Source of the DNA: Burkholderiaceae bacterium | Lineage (GTDB): Bacteria; Pseudomonadota; Gammaproteobacteria; Burkholderiales; Burkholderiaceae_E | DNA: 63,857 nt | NCBI GenBank assembly: GCA_016710525.1 | Contig: JADJVQ010000036.1 | Span: forward strand, 1-63,857 | Reading direction: 5' to 3' | Part shown: positions 24,625 through 34,523 of the stretch, piece by piece | How positions within the stretch are numbered: the first letter of the stretch is position 1 | Layout of the letters: the number at the start of each line of letters is the position of its first letter | Translations under genes and position numbers: made by a program | Notes under the pieces: model-generated | Told to the model about the DNA's origin: nothing | The model's database searches: none | The model's input: the letters and a program-made list of their open reading frames with translations, nothing else

Positions 24625-25755
24625 TCAGTACGCGCTCTCGAGCATCCGCAGATAGTCGTCACGGGTGGCCGCGCGCGGATTGGTCGCGTGACAGTGGTCG
24701 AGCAGGGCGGCGTCGGCGATGCTGTCGAAGACGCTGCGCTCCAGTCCCATCGCACGAAGGCTGGCCGGCAATCCGAGGCGCCGGTTGAGTCCTTCGATGA
24801 AGACCGCGGGGTCGCTGTCCGGCGCGATGCCCAGCGCGTCGTTCAGCATGCGCGCCTTGGCGGCGATGGCCGGCGCGTTGAAGCGAAGTACCGGCGGCAG
24901 CAGCAGCGCGTTCAGCGTGCCGTGGTGCAGCGGCAGACCCGGCACGGCACCCAGGGGATGCGACATCGCGTGGACCGCGCCCAGGCCTTTCTGGAAGGCC
25001 ATGGCCCCTTCCATGGCGGCCATCATCATTTCCCAGCGGGCCGTGCGATCGCCGCCGTCGCGGGTGGCCCGTTCGATGTGGCCGATCGCCCGGCGCAGGC
25101 CGTCGAGCGCGATCGCTTCCGCTGGCGGGTTGATCGAGGGCGCGATGAAGGTCTCGATGCAATGGGCGATGGCGTCCATGCCCGTGGCTGCCGTGATGCC
25201 GGCCGGCAGGCCGAGCGTGAGTTCCGGGTCGCACAGCGCGAGCTTGGGCAGCAGATGGGGGCTGAGCAGGCCGAGCTTGCGGCCGTTGCGCATCACGATG
25301 ACGCTGCCCCGGCCGACTTCGCTGCCGGTGCCGGCGGTGGTGGGGATCGCGATCAGCGGTGCCACCGCCGGCGTGATGCGGGCGACACCGCCCTCGACCG
25401 CCGCATATTGCAGCAGGGGGCCGGGGTGCGTGGTGATCAGGGCGACGGCTTTCGCCAGGTCCATCGAAGAGCCACCGCCCACGGCGACCAGGCCGTCGCA
25501 TCCGGCTTCGGTATAGGCCTGAGCCGCGGTCATCACGGCGTCTTCGGTCGGATTGGGCGGTGTGCCGTCCCACAGGGTCGCCTGCGCGGCGGTTCCGATC
25601 GCGTCGAGCACCCGCGCCGCAAGACCGGCGCCCACGACGCCGCGATCGGTGACCAGCAGCGCACGCCGGATGCCCAGGCGCTGGAGTTCGCCGGGCAACA
25701 GGCGCAGTGCGCCGAAGTCGAACTGGATCGTCGTGAGATAGGTGATGGTCGCCAT
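24625..25755 (-). CDS. Iron-containing (group III) alcohol dehydrogenase
   Basis: A 376-residue protein with the group III fold. The NAD-binding half has VGGGSSMDLAKAVALIT, and the metal-binding half has IAHCIETF, HAMSHPLGAV and HHGTLNALLLP, which supply the conserved histidines. Such enzymes oxidise primary alcohols, lactaldehyde, maleylacetate or phosphonate-derived aldehydes; the substrate cannot be decided here. The start MATITYLTTI at 25755 fits homologues better than the upstream ATG at 25776. It is co-directional with the ccm operon but ends it at a distance (52 bp after ccmH), so it may be read through. Confidence 0.85.
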   Translation of the reverse strand: MATITYLTTIQFDFGALRLLPGELQRLGIRRALLVTDRGVVGAGLAARVLDAIGTAAQATLWDGTPPNPTEDAVMTAAQAYTEAGCDGLVAVGGGSSMDLAKAVALITTHPGPLLQYAAVEGGVARITPAVAPLIAIPTTAGTGSEVGRGSVIVMRNGRKLGLLSPHLLPKLALCDPELTLGLPAGITAATGMDAIAHCIETFIAPSINPPAEAIALDGLRRAIGHIERATRDGGDRTARWEMMMAAMEGAMAFQKGLGAVHAMSHPLGAVPGLPLHHGTLNALLLPPVLRFNAPAIAAKARMLNDALGIAPDSDPAVFIEGLNRRLGLPASLRAMGLERSVFDSIADAALLDHCHATNPRAATRDDYLRMLESAY

Positions 25756-25807
25756 GGTGTTCTCGTTCGGTGGCACGGGCCGGTGGCCCGCTGATGGGAT
25801 CGCCGGG

Positions 25808-26584
25808 TCAGTCGTCGAGCAGGCGGCGCGCCCGTTCCAGTCCGGTCGCGACGGGCTTGTCGGGCGCGCGCGGCGAGGCAGCGGGGGCCGGTGCGGCGGG
25901 TGGTGTCATGCGGGTTGCGGTGAGCATGCCTGCGGCACCGGGCACGGCGGAGCCCGCCACGATCGAGCCGGCGACCGCGGTGCCGGCCACCCCGTGGCTG
26001 CCGGCGTCTGCGCTGGCGGGTACTCCCGGGGGGGCGTCCATGCCCGATGATCCGAGGCCCGGTTTCGCCTGTTCGGGCGTGGCTTGACCGGTCGTGGCCG
26101 TGCCCGCTGAGCCCGCCGAGCCCGCAGGCTCGGCACGGCCGGTCGCAGGTGCCGCGCCTGTCCGGCCTGGCGGCGAGGCATTGTCGACCGGCAACCCGGG
26201 CACGCTTGCGGAGGCTTTGGCCGCGGGCGATTGGCCACCAGGGCCGGCGGCGAGCCGGCTGCGGCGCTGCACGATCGCCCAGATGAGGCCGCCGCCCGCG
26301 AGCAGGGCGAACGGGCCACCCCACAGAAGCGCGGTATTGGCCTGTACGGGCGGGCGATAGAGCACGAAGTCGCCGTAGCGCTCGACCAGGTACTGCTTGA
26401 TCTCGGCATTGGTCTTGCCGGCGGCAATCAGTTCCTGAACCTGGTTGCGCAGGTCGATGGCGAGGTCGGCGTGCGAATCGGCCAAGGTCTGGTTCTGACA
26501 GACAAGGCAGCGCAGCTCTTCGGAGAGCGTGCGCAGGCGGGCCTGGCCGGCAGCGTCCAGCGGCGGGGGAGAGGGCTGGGTCAT
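25808..26584 (-). CDS. ccmH: Cytochrome c maturation protein CcmH (no visible signal peptide)
   Basis: A 258-residue protein. The functional core is standard: L-R-C-L-V-C-Q-N-Q followed by TLADSHADLAIDLRNQV, the redox pair that reduces apocytochrome c for haem attachment, and a membrane helix (LLWGGPFALLAGGGLIWAIV). Two features are odd. The protein begins only about 24 residues before the CxxC, with no signal sequence, where CcmH normally has one. The region after the helix is a long Pro/Ala/Gly tail of about 130 residues. The start overlaps the ccmG stop by 4 nt, and reading upstream in the same frame does not reveal a signal. Last gene of the operon. Confidence 0.85.
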   Translation of the reverse strand: MTQPSPPPLDAAGQARLRTLSEELRCLVCQNQTLADSHADLAIDLRNQVQELIAAGKTNAEIKQYLVERYGDFVLYRPPVQANTALLWGGPFALLAGGGLIWAIVQRRSRLAAGPGGQSPAAKASASVPGLPVDNASPPGRTGAAPATGRAEPAGSAGSAGTATTGQATPEQAKPGLGSSGMDAPPGVPASADAGSHGVAGTAVAGSIVAGSAVPGAAGMLTATRMTPPAAPAPAASPRAPDKPVATGLERARRLLDD

Positions 26585-27114
26585 TGGGCCTTCAGCTTGG
26601 CAATCAGGGGCACCAGCCGTCGTTCGATGACCTCGGGGGTCAGGGGGCCGACGTGCTTGTCGCGCACGATGCCCGCCTTGTCGATCACGAAGGTTTCAGG
26701 CGCGCCGTACACGCCCCAGTCGATGGCCGCGCGTCCCGAGCGGTCGCTGACGTTCAGCGCATAGGGGTTGCCGAGCTTGGCCAGCCACTCCTGGGAGGCC
26801 TCGGGCGCGTCTTTCCAGGCCAGCCCGACGATCGGGGCGATGCCGCGGCGCGCCCACTCGTTGAGCAGCGGGTGCTCGACCTTGCAGCCGGCGCACCAGG
26901 AGCCCCACACGTTGAGCACCCAGACCTGGTTGCGCATCTGCGCGGGTGACCAGTCGCGTCCGTCGGCGCCCAGGACCGGAACGACCACCGCGGGCGCTGG
27001 CTTGCCGATCAGCGGCGACGGGATCTCGCGCGGGTCGCGGTCGAGCCCCTTGAGCAGGAACCAGGTGATGCCGGCGAACAGGGCCAGCGGGATGATGAAT
27101 TTCAGGGCGCGCAT
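26581..27114 (-). CDS. ccmG: Thiol:disulfide interchange protein CcmG/DsbE
   Basis: A 177-residue membrane-anchored thioredoxin-fold protein. The N-terminal helix LKFIIPLALFAGITWFLL is followed by the thioredoxin domain with active site WCAGC in VLNVWGSWCAGCKVEHP and the cis-proline region (YGAPETFVIDKAG). It supplies reductant to CcmH and apocytochrome in the periplasm. The start at 27114 lies 7 nt after the ccmF stop. Confidence 0.93.
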   Translation of the reverse strand: MRALKFIIPLALFAGITWFLLKGLDRDPREIPSPLIGKPAPAVVVPVLGADGRDWSPAQMRNQVWVLNVWGSWCAGCKVEHPLLNEWARRGIAPIVGLAWKDAPEASQEWLAKLGNPYALNVSDRSGRAAIDWGVYGAPETFVIDKAGIVRDKHVGPLTPEVIERRLVPLIAKLKAQ

Positions 27115-27121
27115 CGGAGCC

Positions 27122-29093
27122 TCAGCCGGAGTGGGCGACGGCCGCGGTCTGCGAGCGCCGCGCCGCCACGCGACGATAGCGGGCATCGAGCGCGGCCGAC
27201 AGGCCTCCGAGTCCCATCAGGACGCAGCCCAGCCAGATCCAGTTCACGAAGGGCTTCACATGCACCCGCACGGCCCAGGCGCCGTCGGGCAGTGGCTCGC
27301 CCATCGACACATAGACATCGCGCAGCAGGCTGCGATCGATCGCGGCCTCGGTCATCGGCATGCGCGAGGCGCGATACAGGCGCTTCTCGGGGCTGAGCAC
27401 CGCCAGCGTCTGGCTGCCCTGCATCAGCACGAAGCGCCCGCGGGTGGCGTCGTAATTGGCGCCGGAGACCTCCTGGAGGCTCTCGAAGCGCAGCGCGTAG
27501 CCCGAGAGCTCGAGCGTGCTGCCGACCGCCAGCTTCTGCTCGCGTTCGGTTTCGTAGCCCTTGACCATCGTCACGCCGATCACGAACACCGCGATGCCCA
27601 CATGGGCGAGGTACATGCCCCACTGGCTGCCCGACAGCAGCCGCAGCCGGCGCCATTGCAGCGAACCGCCGGCGCGCAAGGATTCGAGCAGGCCGGCGGC
27701 CGTGCTGGCGATGATCCAGAAGCCGAACAGCAGGCCCAGGCTCACCATCGGACGAAACCCGCCATGGGTGAAGGGCAGCAGCAGGGCGGCCACCACCGCG
27801 ACCCCGAGCGCCCAGCGCAGGCGGCGTGCCAGATCGGGCAGCTGGGCCTCGCGCCAGCGCGCGATCGGCCCGATGCCCATGAGGAACAGTGCCGGCGCCA
27901 TCAGAGGGTAGAAAACCGATTCGAAGTAGGGCGGCCCGACCGAAATCTTGCCCAGGTCGAGCGTATCGAGCACCAGCGGATACAGGGTGCCCAGCAGGAC
28001 CGCCGCCATCGCAACCACCAGCACGATGTTGTTGGCCAGCAGCATCGATTCGCGCGAGATCAGCGCGAAGCCCGGGACCGATGCCGATGCTGGGGGCTCG
28101 CCAGGCGAACAGCAGCAGCGATCCGCCGATCACGATGGCCAGGAACACCAGGATGAAAACGCCGCGTGCCGGGTCGGTGGCGAACGCGTGCACCGAGGTG
28201 AGCACGCCCGAGCGGACCAGGAAGGTGCCCAGCAGCGACAGACTGAAGGCCAGGATGGCCAGCAGCACGGTCCAGCTGCGAAACGCGCCGCGCTTTTCGG
28301 TCACCGCCAGAGAATGGATCAGGGCGGTGCCGACCAGCCAGGGCATGAAGGAGGCGTTTTCGACCGGATCCCAGAACCACCAGCCGCCCCAGCCGAGCTC
28401 GTAATAAGCCCAGAACGAGCCCAGGCAGATGCCCAGCGTCAGGAAGCACCAGGCGACGGTGGTCCAGGGCCGCGCCCAGCGCGCCCAGGCGGCGTCGAAG
28501 CGGCCTTCGAGCAGGCCGGCCACCGAAAACGCGAAGGCCACGGCAAAGCCGACATAACCCATGTAGAGCAGCGGCGGATGAAACACCATGCCCGGGTCCT
28601 GCAGCAGCGGATTCAGATCGCGACCCTCGGCCGCGGCGGGCACCAGCCGTTCGAACGGATTGGAGGTGAACAGCAGGAACAGCGTCAGCCCGATGCCCAC
28701 CAGCCCGAGCGTGCCGAGCACGCGCGCGCGCAACGTGGCCGGCAGCGAATTCGACAACAGGGCGACCGCGGCGCTCCAGCCGGTGAGCATCAGCAGCCAC
28801 AGCAGCATCGAGCCTTCGTGCGAGCCCCAGGAAGCGGCGACCCGATACGGCAGCGGCAGCGCCCGGTTGGAGTGCTGGGCGACCAGCACCACCGAAAAAT
28901 CGTTGCTCACGAACAGGCTCACCAGGCAGGCGCCCGCGAACAGCACGAGCGCGAACGACGTGAGCGCGGCCGGGGCGGCGACCGCCATCAGCCGGGCATT
29001 GCGCTGCCAGGCGCCCAACAGCGCCAGCACGCTCATGACGATGCCGACGGGCAGCGCCAGCGCCAGCGCAAAATGGCCGAGTTCGGCGATCAC
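27122..29093 (-). CDS. ccmF: Haem lyase subunit CcmF (one frameshift)
   Basis: A large polytopic protein of about 650 residues. It carries the tryptophan-rich haem-handling motif (ELGWGGWWFWDPVENASF) and conserved histidines of the family, and joins haem to apocytochrome c with CcmH and CcmI. The frame changes once near 28080: ...WRAPSIGIGPG leaves the first frame, and FALISRESMLLANNIVL resumes in the next, exactly where the family sequence continues. A single-base error is the simplest explanation. The start overlaps the ccmE stop (ATGA). Confidence 0.9.
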
Positions 29094-29569
29094 GGCTTGG
29101 CGCTCCGCTGCGTTTTCTCGAGGAACTGCTGCGGCGTGCCCACCGGATGGCCGGCGCGCTTGAGCGCCTCGGCCGCTTCGGGGGGCATGTAGTTCTCGTC
29201 GTGCTTGGCCAGGACTTCGCTGGCACGGAACGAACCATCGCCCTGCACCTGGCCCTGGGCCACGATGCCCCGTCCTTCCTTGAACAGATCGGGCAGGATT
29301 CCCTTGTACGCCACCTGGATGGTCTTGGCGTTGTCGGTCACCCGGAAGTTGACCGTCGTGCCGTCGGCCTCGCGCTTGACGCTGCCAGGTTCAACCAGAC
29401 CCCCGATCCGGAAGGTCTTGCCCGTGGGCGCTTCGCCATTGGCGATCTGGGTCGGCGTAAAGAAGAACACGAGGTTGCTCTGGAAGGCGTTGAGCACGAG
29501 GCCCACCGCCACGGCCAGCGCGGCAATGCCGCTGGCGATCCAGATCATCCGTTTGTGACGCGGTTTCAT
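29090..29569 (-). CDS. ccmE: Haem chaperone CcmE
   Basis: A 159-residue protein. One N-terminal membrane helix (IWIASGIAALAVAVGLVL) is followed by the OB-fold periplasmic domain ending in the haem-attachment motif L-A-K-H-D-E-N-Y-M-P-P, whose histidine binds haem covalently before transfer to CcmF. Length is typical. Its start overlaps the ccmD stop. Confidence 0.95.
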   Translation of the reverse strand: MKPRHKRMIWIASGIAALAVAVGLVLNAFQSNLVFFFTPTQIANGEAPTGKTFRIGGLVEPGSVKREADGTTVNFRVTDNAKTIQVAYKGILPDLFKEGRGIVAQGQVQGDGSFRASEVLAKHDENYMPPEAAEALKRAGHPVGTPQQFLEKTQRSAKP

Positions 29570-29724
29570 CAGTCATCCTCTTGCGATGCGAGAGCAGCCT
29601 GCGACAGCGCATCCTTGCGCCGGCGCCGCAGCGCGGCGAGTTCGATGAGGATCGCGAGGGCCAGCAGGCCGTACGAGCCCCACACATAGAACCCGTATCC
29701 GCCCATGTGGAAAAACGAAGTCAT
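29569..29724 (-). CDS. ccmD: Haem exporter small subunit CcmD
   Basis: A 51-residue protein with one membrane helix (FYVWGSYGLLALAILIELAA) and a basic, then acidic tail (ALRRRRKDALSQ). The GGYGFYVWGSYG start is the CcmD hallmark. It helps release holo-CcmE from the CcmAB complex. A longer upstream open frame exists but is not protein-like. It lies 7 nt after ccmC. Confidence 0.9.
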   Translation of the reverse strand: MTSFFHMGGYGFYVWGSYGLLALAILIELAALRRRRKDALSQAALASQEDD

Positions 29725-29731
29725 GATGCGC

Positions 29732-30475
29732 TCAGTTCGTGCCGGCGAGTTGGCGGCGCAGCCATTCGGAGCCGTTCTCGCGTTCGAGAATGATGCTGCG
29801 CACCCGGTGCAGCGCCACGGCAATCGCATAGAACCAGGCGGCAAACGACATCACGAGCATCGCCGCCAGCATGGTCTGCGCCATCTTGGGTGAACTGGTG
29901 AGCGAGACGCTGGCGCCCTGGTGGAGCGTGTTCCACCACCTGACCGAAAAATAGATGATGGGCACGTTGATCGCACCGACCAGCGCGAGCAGGGCGCTGG
30001 CCCGATCGGCCCGGCGGGGATCGTCGATGGCCGCGCGCAGCGCCATGTATCCCAGATACAGGAACAGCAGGATCAGGGTGGAGGTGAGGCGCGCATCCCA
30101 GACCCAGTACGCGCCCCATGTCGGGCGGCCCCACAGGGCGCCGGTCCACAGAGCCACGACCGAGAACATCGCGCCGGTGGGCGCCAGGGCCTGGGCCATC
30201 ATGGCCGACAGGCGGGTGTTCCAGATCAGGGAGGCGGCGCACCAGCCGGCCATGACCAGGTACAGGAACATCGCCATCCAGGCCGCGGGCACGTGGATGA
30301 AGATGATGCGATACGACTCCCCCTGCTGGTAGTCGGTCGGCGCGACGATGAATCCCAGATACAGGCCGATCAGCGTGAGCAGTCCCGCGGCCCATGCAAA
30401 CCAGGGAATGAGCCGGCCGGCCAACGGGTAGAAGGCAGCGGGCGATGCAAACTTGAACCAGGCGGTCGATCCCAT
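29732..30475 (-). CDS. ccmC: Haem-handling protein CcmC
   Basis: About 247 residues and six helices, with the WWD-domain motif W-G-A-Y-W-V-W-D and conserved flanking histidines (IFIHVPAAWMAMF; WWNTLHQG) that hold haem for transfer to CcmE. The start could be ATG 30475 or the GTG at 30481, which would overlap the ccmB stop. Standard position after ccmB. Confidence 0.93.
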   Translation of the reverse strand: MGSTAWFKFASPAAFYPLAGRLIPWFAWAAGLLTLIGLYLGFIVAPTDYQQGESYRIIFIHVPAAWMAMFLYLVMAGWCAASLIWNTRLSAMMAQALAPTGAMFSVVALWTGALWGRPTWGAYWVWDARLTSTLILLFLYLGYMALRAAIDDPRRADRASALLALVGAINVPIIYFSVRWWNTLHQGASVSLTSSPKMAQTMLAAMLVMSFAAWFYAIAVALHRVRSIILERENGSEWLRRQLAGTN

Positions 30476-30477
30476 GA

Positions 30478-31197
30478 TCACTCGTACGCAATTCTAACTG
30501 CCAGGGCAGTGGCAAAGGGCCCGAAGACCCAACAGACGATCAGCCCGGCGCCCAGCAGCGACAGATGGGCGCCGGCCTCCAGGCCGCTGGCCACCGCTTC
30601 GGCCGCGCCAGCCCCGAAGATGAGAATCGGGACTGCCAGCGGCAAGACGAGCAGCGCGAGCAGCGCGCTGCCGGCGCGGGTGCCCAGCGTGAGCGCCGCG
30701 CACACCGCGCCGAGCCATGACAGGCTGGGTGTGCCCAGCGCCAGACCGGCGACCAGGGTGATCGTGGCTTCGGGACTCATGCCGAACTGCAGCCCCGCCA
30801 GGGGGGCGAGCAGCACCAGCGGCAGTCCGTTGGTCATCCAGTGCGCAAGAACCTTGCCAGCCACCACGGCCGGCAGGGCGGCCGGTGCCAGCACGAGCTG
30901 CTCGAGCGTGCCGTCCGCATGGTCGGTGGCGAACAGGCGCGGCAGCGACAACAGCGAGGCCAGCAGTGCGGCGACCCAGGCGATGCCGGGCGCGATCCGC
31001 TCCAGCAGCTTGGGTTCGGGACTGACCCCGAGGGGAAAGAGCGTCATGACCAGCACGAAGAACACCACGATCAGCGCCAGTTCGGCCTTCGATCGCATGG
31101 CCAGGCGCAAGTCGCGACTGCAGGCATGCCAGAGTGCCGCCAGCGGGTCGTGAACCGGCGTGTCCCGCACCCGATGCGCCGTCACGGACCGGTTCAT
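30478..31197 (-). CDS. ccmB: Haem exporter permease CcmB
   Basis: A 239-residue protein with six hydrophobic helices. Family pattern at the start (LRLAMRSKAELALIVVFFVL, LFPLGVSPEPKLLERIAPGI) and the middle (FATDHADGTLEQLVLAP). It is the membrane half of the CcmAB ATPase that drives holo-CcmE release. Its ATG overlaps the ccmA stop by 4 nt. Confidence 0.93.
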   Translation of the reverse strand: MNRSVTAHRVRDTPVHDPLAALWHACSRDLRLAMRSKAELALIVVFFVLVMTLFPLGVSPEPKLLERIAPGIAWVAALLASLLSLPRLFATDHADGTLEQLVLAPAALPAVVAGKVLAHWMTNGLPLVLLAPLAGLQFGMSPEATITLVAGLALGTPSLSWLGAVCAALTLGTRAGSALLALLVLPLAVPILIFGAGAAEAVASGLEAGAHLSLLGAGLIVCWVFGPFATALAVRIAYE

Positions 31198-31875
31198 GCG
31201 AGCAGCGCGGCCTGGCGCGGGCGCACCGGAGCCTGCAGGCGCAGAACCCGGGCATCGCGCTGCGAGGGCACTTCGAGGTGGGTGGCCACGATTGCGCAGC
31301 CGCCGCCGGCCAGATGCGTGTCGAGCAGGTCGGCGAACAGCGCCTGCCCGGCCGTGTCCAGCGCGGTGTTGGGCTCGTCGAGCAGCCACAACGGGCGCTG
31401 CGAGAACGCCAGGCGTGCCAGGCCGACGCGGCGGCGCTGCCCGGCCGACAGGCGCAAGAAGGGCAGGTCGCGCTGACGCCCCAGGCCGACTCGATCCAGC
31501 GCGGCTTGGACGCCAGCCGGATGATCGGCGTCGGGGCCCAGGTCGAGCCAGGCCTGCTGCAGGGAGATTCTCGCGCGCGGTCAGCAGTTCTTTCCAGCCG
31601 GTGGCGTGACCCTGGTAGAGCATGGCGGCGTTCCAGGCCGGATCGCCTGCCTGACGCGGCGCGCCCTGCCAGTGCACCGCGCCCGCATCGGGCCGGATCA
31701 GTCCGGCGATGATGCGCAGCAGCGTCGACTTGCCGCTGCCGTTGTCGCCGGTCAGCATCAGCCACTGACCGGATTCGACGGTGAATTCGAGGTCGCTGAA
31801 CAAGCGGCGGGTGCCCAGCGTGCAGGCCATGCCGAGACAGGCCAGCGGACCGCTGGGCGGCAAGGCGGCGGTCAC
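31194..31875 (-). CDS. ccmA: Haem exporter ATPase CcmA (one frameshift)
   Basis: An ABC ATPase of about 226 residues with Walker A GDNGSGKST, a Q-loop MLYQGHATGWK, signature LSAGQRRRVGLAR and Walker B LWLLDEPNTALD. The frame breaks once near 31567, at a CTCCCTGCAG run after LLTARENL; the next frame continues LQQAWLDLGPDADHPAGVQ. A single extra base there would explain it. GTG 31875 overlaps the ccmI stop (GTGA). Confidence 0.9.
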
Positions 31876-33255
31876 GGGACGACCTGATCGATCCGGATCG
31901 TGGCGTCCCGGGTGCCGGCCTTCAGGGCCGCACTCACGCCAAACAGGTCTCCGGTGGCGCGCATCGCGTTGCCGCTGCGGCTCAGTCGCGCTTCGATCAC
32001 CAGCGGTCCGGCCTCCGAAAGCTGGCGCCCGGCGGCCATCGAGTCGGCGTCGCTGATCTCGAAGCTCACGGGGAAGCGCTCGGGCGTCAGGCGCTTGGCG
32101 GCCAGCGGCATCCGGGGCCCTTCGGGCAGACGCGCCGACACGAACATCACCGAGCCCGGGGGCAGTTTGCCGGCCAGTGCCGGATCGATGTCGATCCGTC
32201 CGGCGAAGACGGCGCCGGCCGTGGGCGCACCGGTGCCCGGCGCGGCGGTTCCGGGGGCTGCAGGCGCCTGCGCAGCGGACGTCGCCGCCGGTGCGGCAGC
32301 CGTGCCCGCAGCCCGCAGCCGCTCCCGCAGCCGCTCCCGCAGCCGCGCCGCCCGGGGCGGTGGCGCCCCCTGAGGCCGTGCCATGGGCGCCTTCCAGGCG
32401 AGCGATTGCCTGGCCGATGGATGCGGCCTGTTCGGAATCGGCCGGCAGGATGTCGCGCAACTGGCGCAGGGTCACCAGAGCCCCCTGGAGGTCGCCATTG
32501 CGATATTGCGCAGCGCCTTTCAGCGCGAGGGCCTTGGGTTCCCGCGGGTCGATGGCGAGCGCTCTTTCGATGATCTTGACCGGCTCGGGGCCGAACTCGC
32601 CGCCTTTCACGCTGACCATCACGTCGGCGTAATCGGCCAGCAGGCGCGCGCTGGGCGGCGCGAAATGCTTCGCCGCCTGCTCGAAGGCCTGCACCGAAGC
32701 AGCCAGATCGCCCTTGATCCGAAGCGCTTCGGCGAGCATCGCCCAGCCTTCGCCATCGGTGGCATTGCGCCGGGTGCGATCCCGCAGATCGGCGATCGCG
32801 GTATCGAGCTTGGCCGGGCTGAGTTCGCCGCGCAGTTCGTCGCCATCGAGCGCGACGACGCCGGGCGAGCCGACCCGGTCGTAGACCACCATCGCCAGCG
32901 CGGGAATCGCGATGGCGACGATCACCACCAGGACCAGCGGCAGCGGCCGCGCCGATGCCGGCATCGGCGTGCCCGGTTTGATGTCGGGAAACTGGCCGTC
33001 GACTTCGGCGAGCAGCTCGTCCAGCGCCAGGCGGGCCTCCTCGGCGCTCAGCCGGCCGGCTTGGGTCTCGGCTTCGATTTCGTGGCGTCGGTCGCGGTAG
33101 ACCGCCAGGCGCTTGTCGTCATCGGCGGTGGCGGCCGGGGATCGACCGGGCGTGTCGCCGGAGACCGCGGCGCGCGGGGTGCGCAGCAGCGGCCAGATCA
33201 CGGAGGCGGTAGCCGCGCACGCGAGTGCTGCGAGCGCCGTCCAGAATACGAGCAT
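31872..33255 (-). CDS. ccmI: Cytochrome c maturation chaperone CcmI (one frameshift)
   Basis: About 460 residues. Two N-terminal membrane helices flank a cytoplasmic loop (DRRHEIEAETQAGRLSAEEA), followed by TPR-like helices (WAMLAEALRIKGDLAASVQA; ALALKGAAQYRNGDLQGAL) that hold apocytochrome c. An Ala-Gly linker made of 12-bp DNA repeats contains a one-base slip near 32310, after which the C-terminal beta domain continues in another frame (AGRIDIDPALAGKLPPGSVM). The gene heads the operon here, whereas in many bacteria it closes it. ATG 33255 is preferred; a TTG 12 nt upstream is also possible. Confidence 0.87.
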
Positions 33256-33295
33256 GGGGAAAGGCAACTATTTGATTTTGTTCGATTGTCGCATA

Positions 33296-33343
33296 CCCGC
33301 CGGCACACCCCGGGCGCCGCGGCCCGAGGGGTGTCCCGGCGGG
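33296..33343. other. Long imperfect inverted repeat between argE and ccmI
   Basis: A 16-nt arm at 33296-33311 (CCCGCCGGCACACCCC) pairs with 33328-33343 with a single mismatch around a 16-nt GC loop. It lies just after the argE stop and before the ccm operon. There is no T-run on either strand next to the stem, so a Rho-independent terminator is doubtful; it could be a transcript-end or stabilising hairpin. The following 33262-33290 is AT-rich and could hold the ccm promoter. Confidence 0.55.
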
Positions 33344-33350
33344 GGGGTGT

Positions 33351-34523
33351 TCAGGCGGGGGTCAGCGGGCCGCGCTCGAGCCGCGCGGCGAGCGTGTCCA
33401 GGAACTGCCGGCACTGCACCAGCTGGTCGGTTTCAACGTATTCGTCGGGCTGATGGGCCACGCGAATCTCGCCGGGACCGCACACCACGGTCGGGACCCC
33501 GGCGTCCTGCAGCATGCCGGCCTCCGTGCCAAAGCTGACGCGGCCAAACCCCTCGCAGGGGCACAGCGGCATCAGCGCGCGGGCCAGGTGCAGATTGCCC
33601 CGTTCGTCGAGTCCGGGCGAATCCATGATTTCGTCGATCGAAATGCCGCATTCGGCCGAGACTTCGCGCATCCGGGGCACCAGCACGCGGGCGCAATGCT
33701 CGCGAATCCGGCCCACGATGTCGGCCGCGGCGACACCGGGCAATGCCCGAATCTCGAAGACGAATTCGCAGTCTTTCGCGGTGATGTTGTGCGCGGTGCC
33801 CCCCTGGATCATGCCGGCGTGCACGCTCGTGTGGGGGAATTCGAATCCGTCGTGACGTTCGGCCTGGTTGAGCTGACGCTGCAGCGCATTGAGGAACACG
33901 ATGACTTCTGCGGCGATCTCGACCGCCGACACACCCTGGTCGCGCAGCGACGAATGCACCGAAAATCCGCGGACCCGGCAGCGGTAGATGGCAGCGCCCT
34001 TGTTGGCGACCACGACCTGCATCCGGGTGGGCTCGCCGATGATGCAGGCCGCCGGCTTGACCGGTGCGCTGGCGAGGTGGGCCGCCAGCAGCCGCATGCC
34101 GTGCATGTTGCTTTCTTCGTTGTACGACAGGGCCAGGTGGACGGGTGCGCTCAGTTTGGCCGTCACCAGTCGCGGAATGGCGTCGACACAGCAGGCGATG
34201 AACCCTTTCATGTCGGCGCTGCCGCGGCCCAGCCAGCGGCCGTTGCGCTCGGTCAGCACGAAGGGGTCGCTGGTCCAGTCCTGGCCGGCGACCGGCACCA
34301 CGTCGGAATGCCCGGAGAGCATCACCCCGGGCCGATCTGCGGGGCCGATCGTGGCAAAGAGGTTGGCTTTGCCGGGTTCGTCGCCGGGCTGCACGTAGGC
34401 CTTGATGCCGTGGTCGTCGAGCCGGTTGGCGACCCATTCGATCAGGGCGAGGTTGCTGCGGCTGCTGACGGTGTCGAAAGCCACCAGGCGTTCAAGGGTG
34501 GCAAGGGTGCTGGACAGGTTCAT
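33351..34523 (-). CDS. argE: Acetylornithine deacetylase-type M20 peptidase
   Basis: A 390-residue M20 metallopeptidase. Metal-binding motifs are in place: MLSGHSDVVPVAG (His and Asp), GRGSADMKGF, LSYNEESNM (catalytic Glu) and CIIGEPT. Residue pattern and length match ArgE, which removes acetate from N-acetylornithine in arginine synthesis, better than DapE. The start at 34523 overlaps the eda stop (ATGA). Grouping with sugar-acid genes is unusual for argE, so a related amide substrate cannot be excluded. Confidence 0.85.
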   Translation of the reverse strand: MNLSSTLATLERLVAFDTVSSRSNLALIEWVANRLDDHGIKAYVQPGDEPGKANLFATIGPADRPGVMLSGHSDVVPVAGQDWTSDPFVLTERNGRWLGRGSADMKGFIACCVDAIPRLVTAKLSAPVHLALSYNEESNMHGMRLLAAHLASAPVKPAACIIGEPTRMQVVVANKGAAIYRCRVRGFSVHSSLRDQGVSAVEIAAEVIVFLNALQRQLNQAERHDGFEFPHTSVHAGMIQGGTAHNITAKDCEFVFEIRALPGVAAADIVGRIREHCARVLVPRMREVSAECGISIDEIMDSPGLDERGNLHLARALMPLCPCEGFGRVSFGTEAGMLQDAGVPTVVCGPGEIRVAHQPDEYVETDQLVQCRQFLDTLAARLERGPLTPA

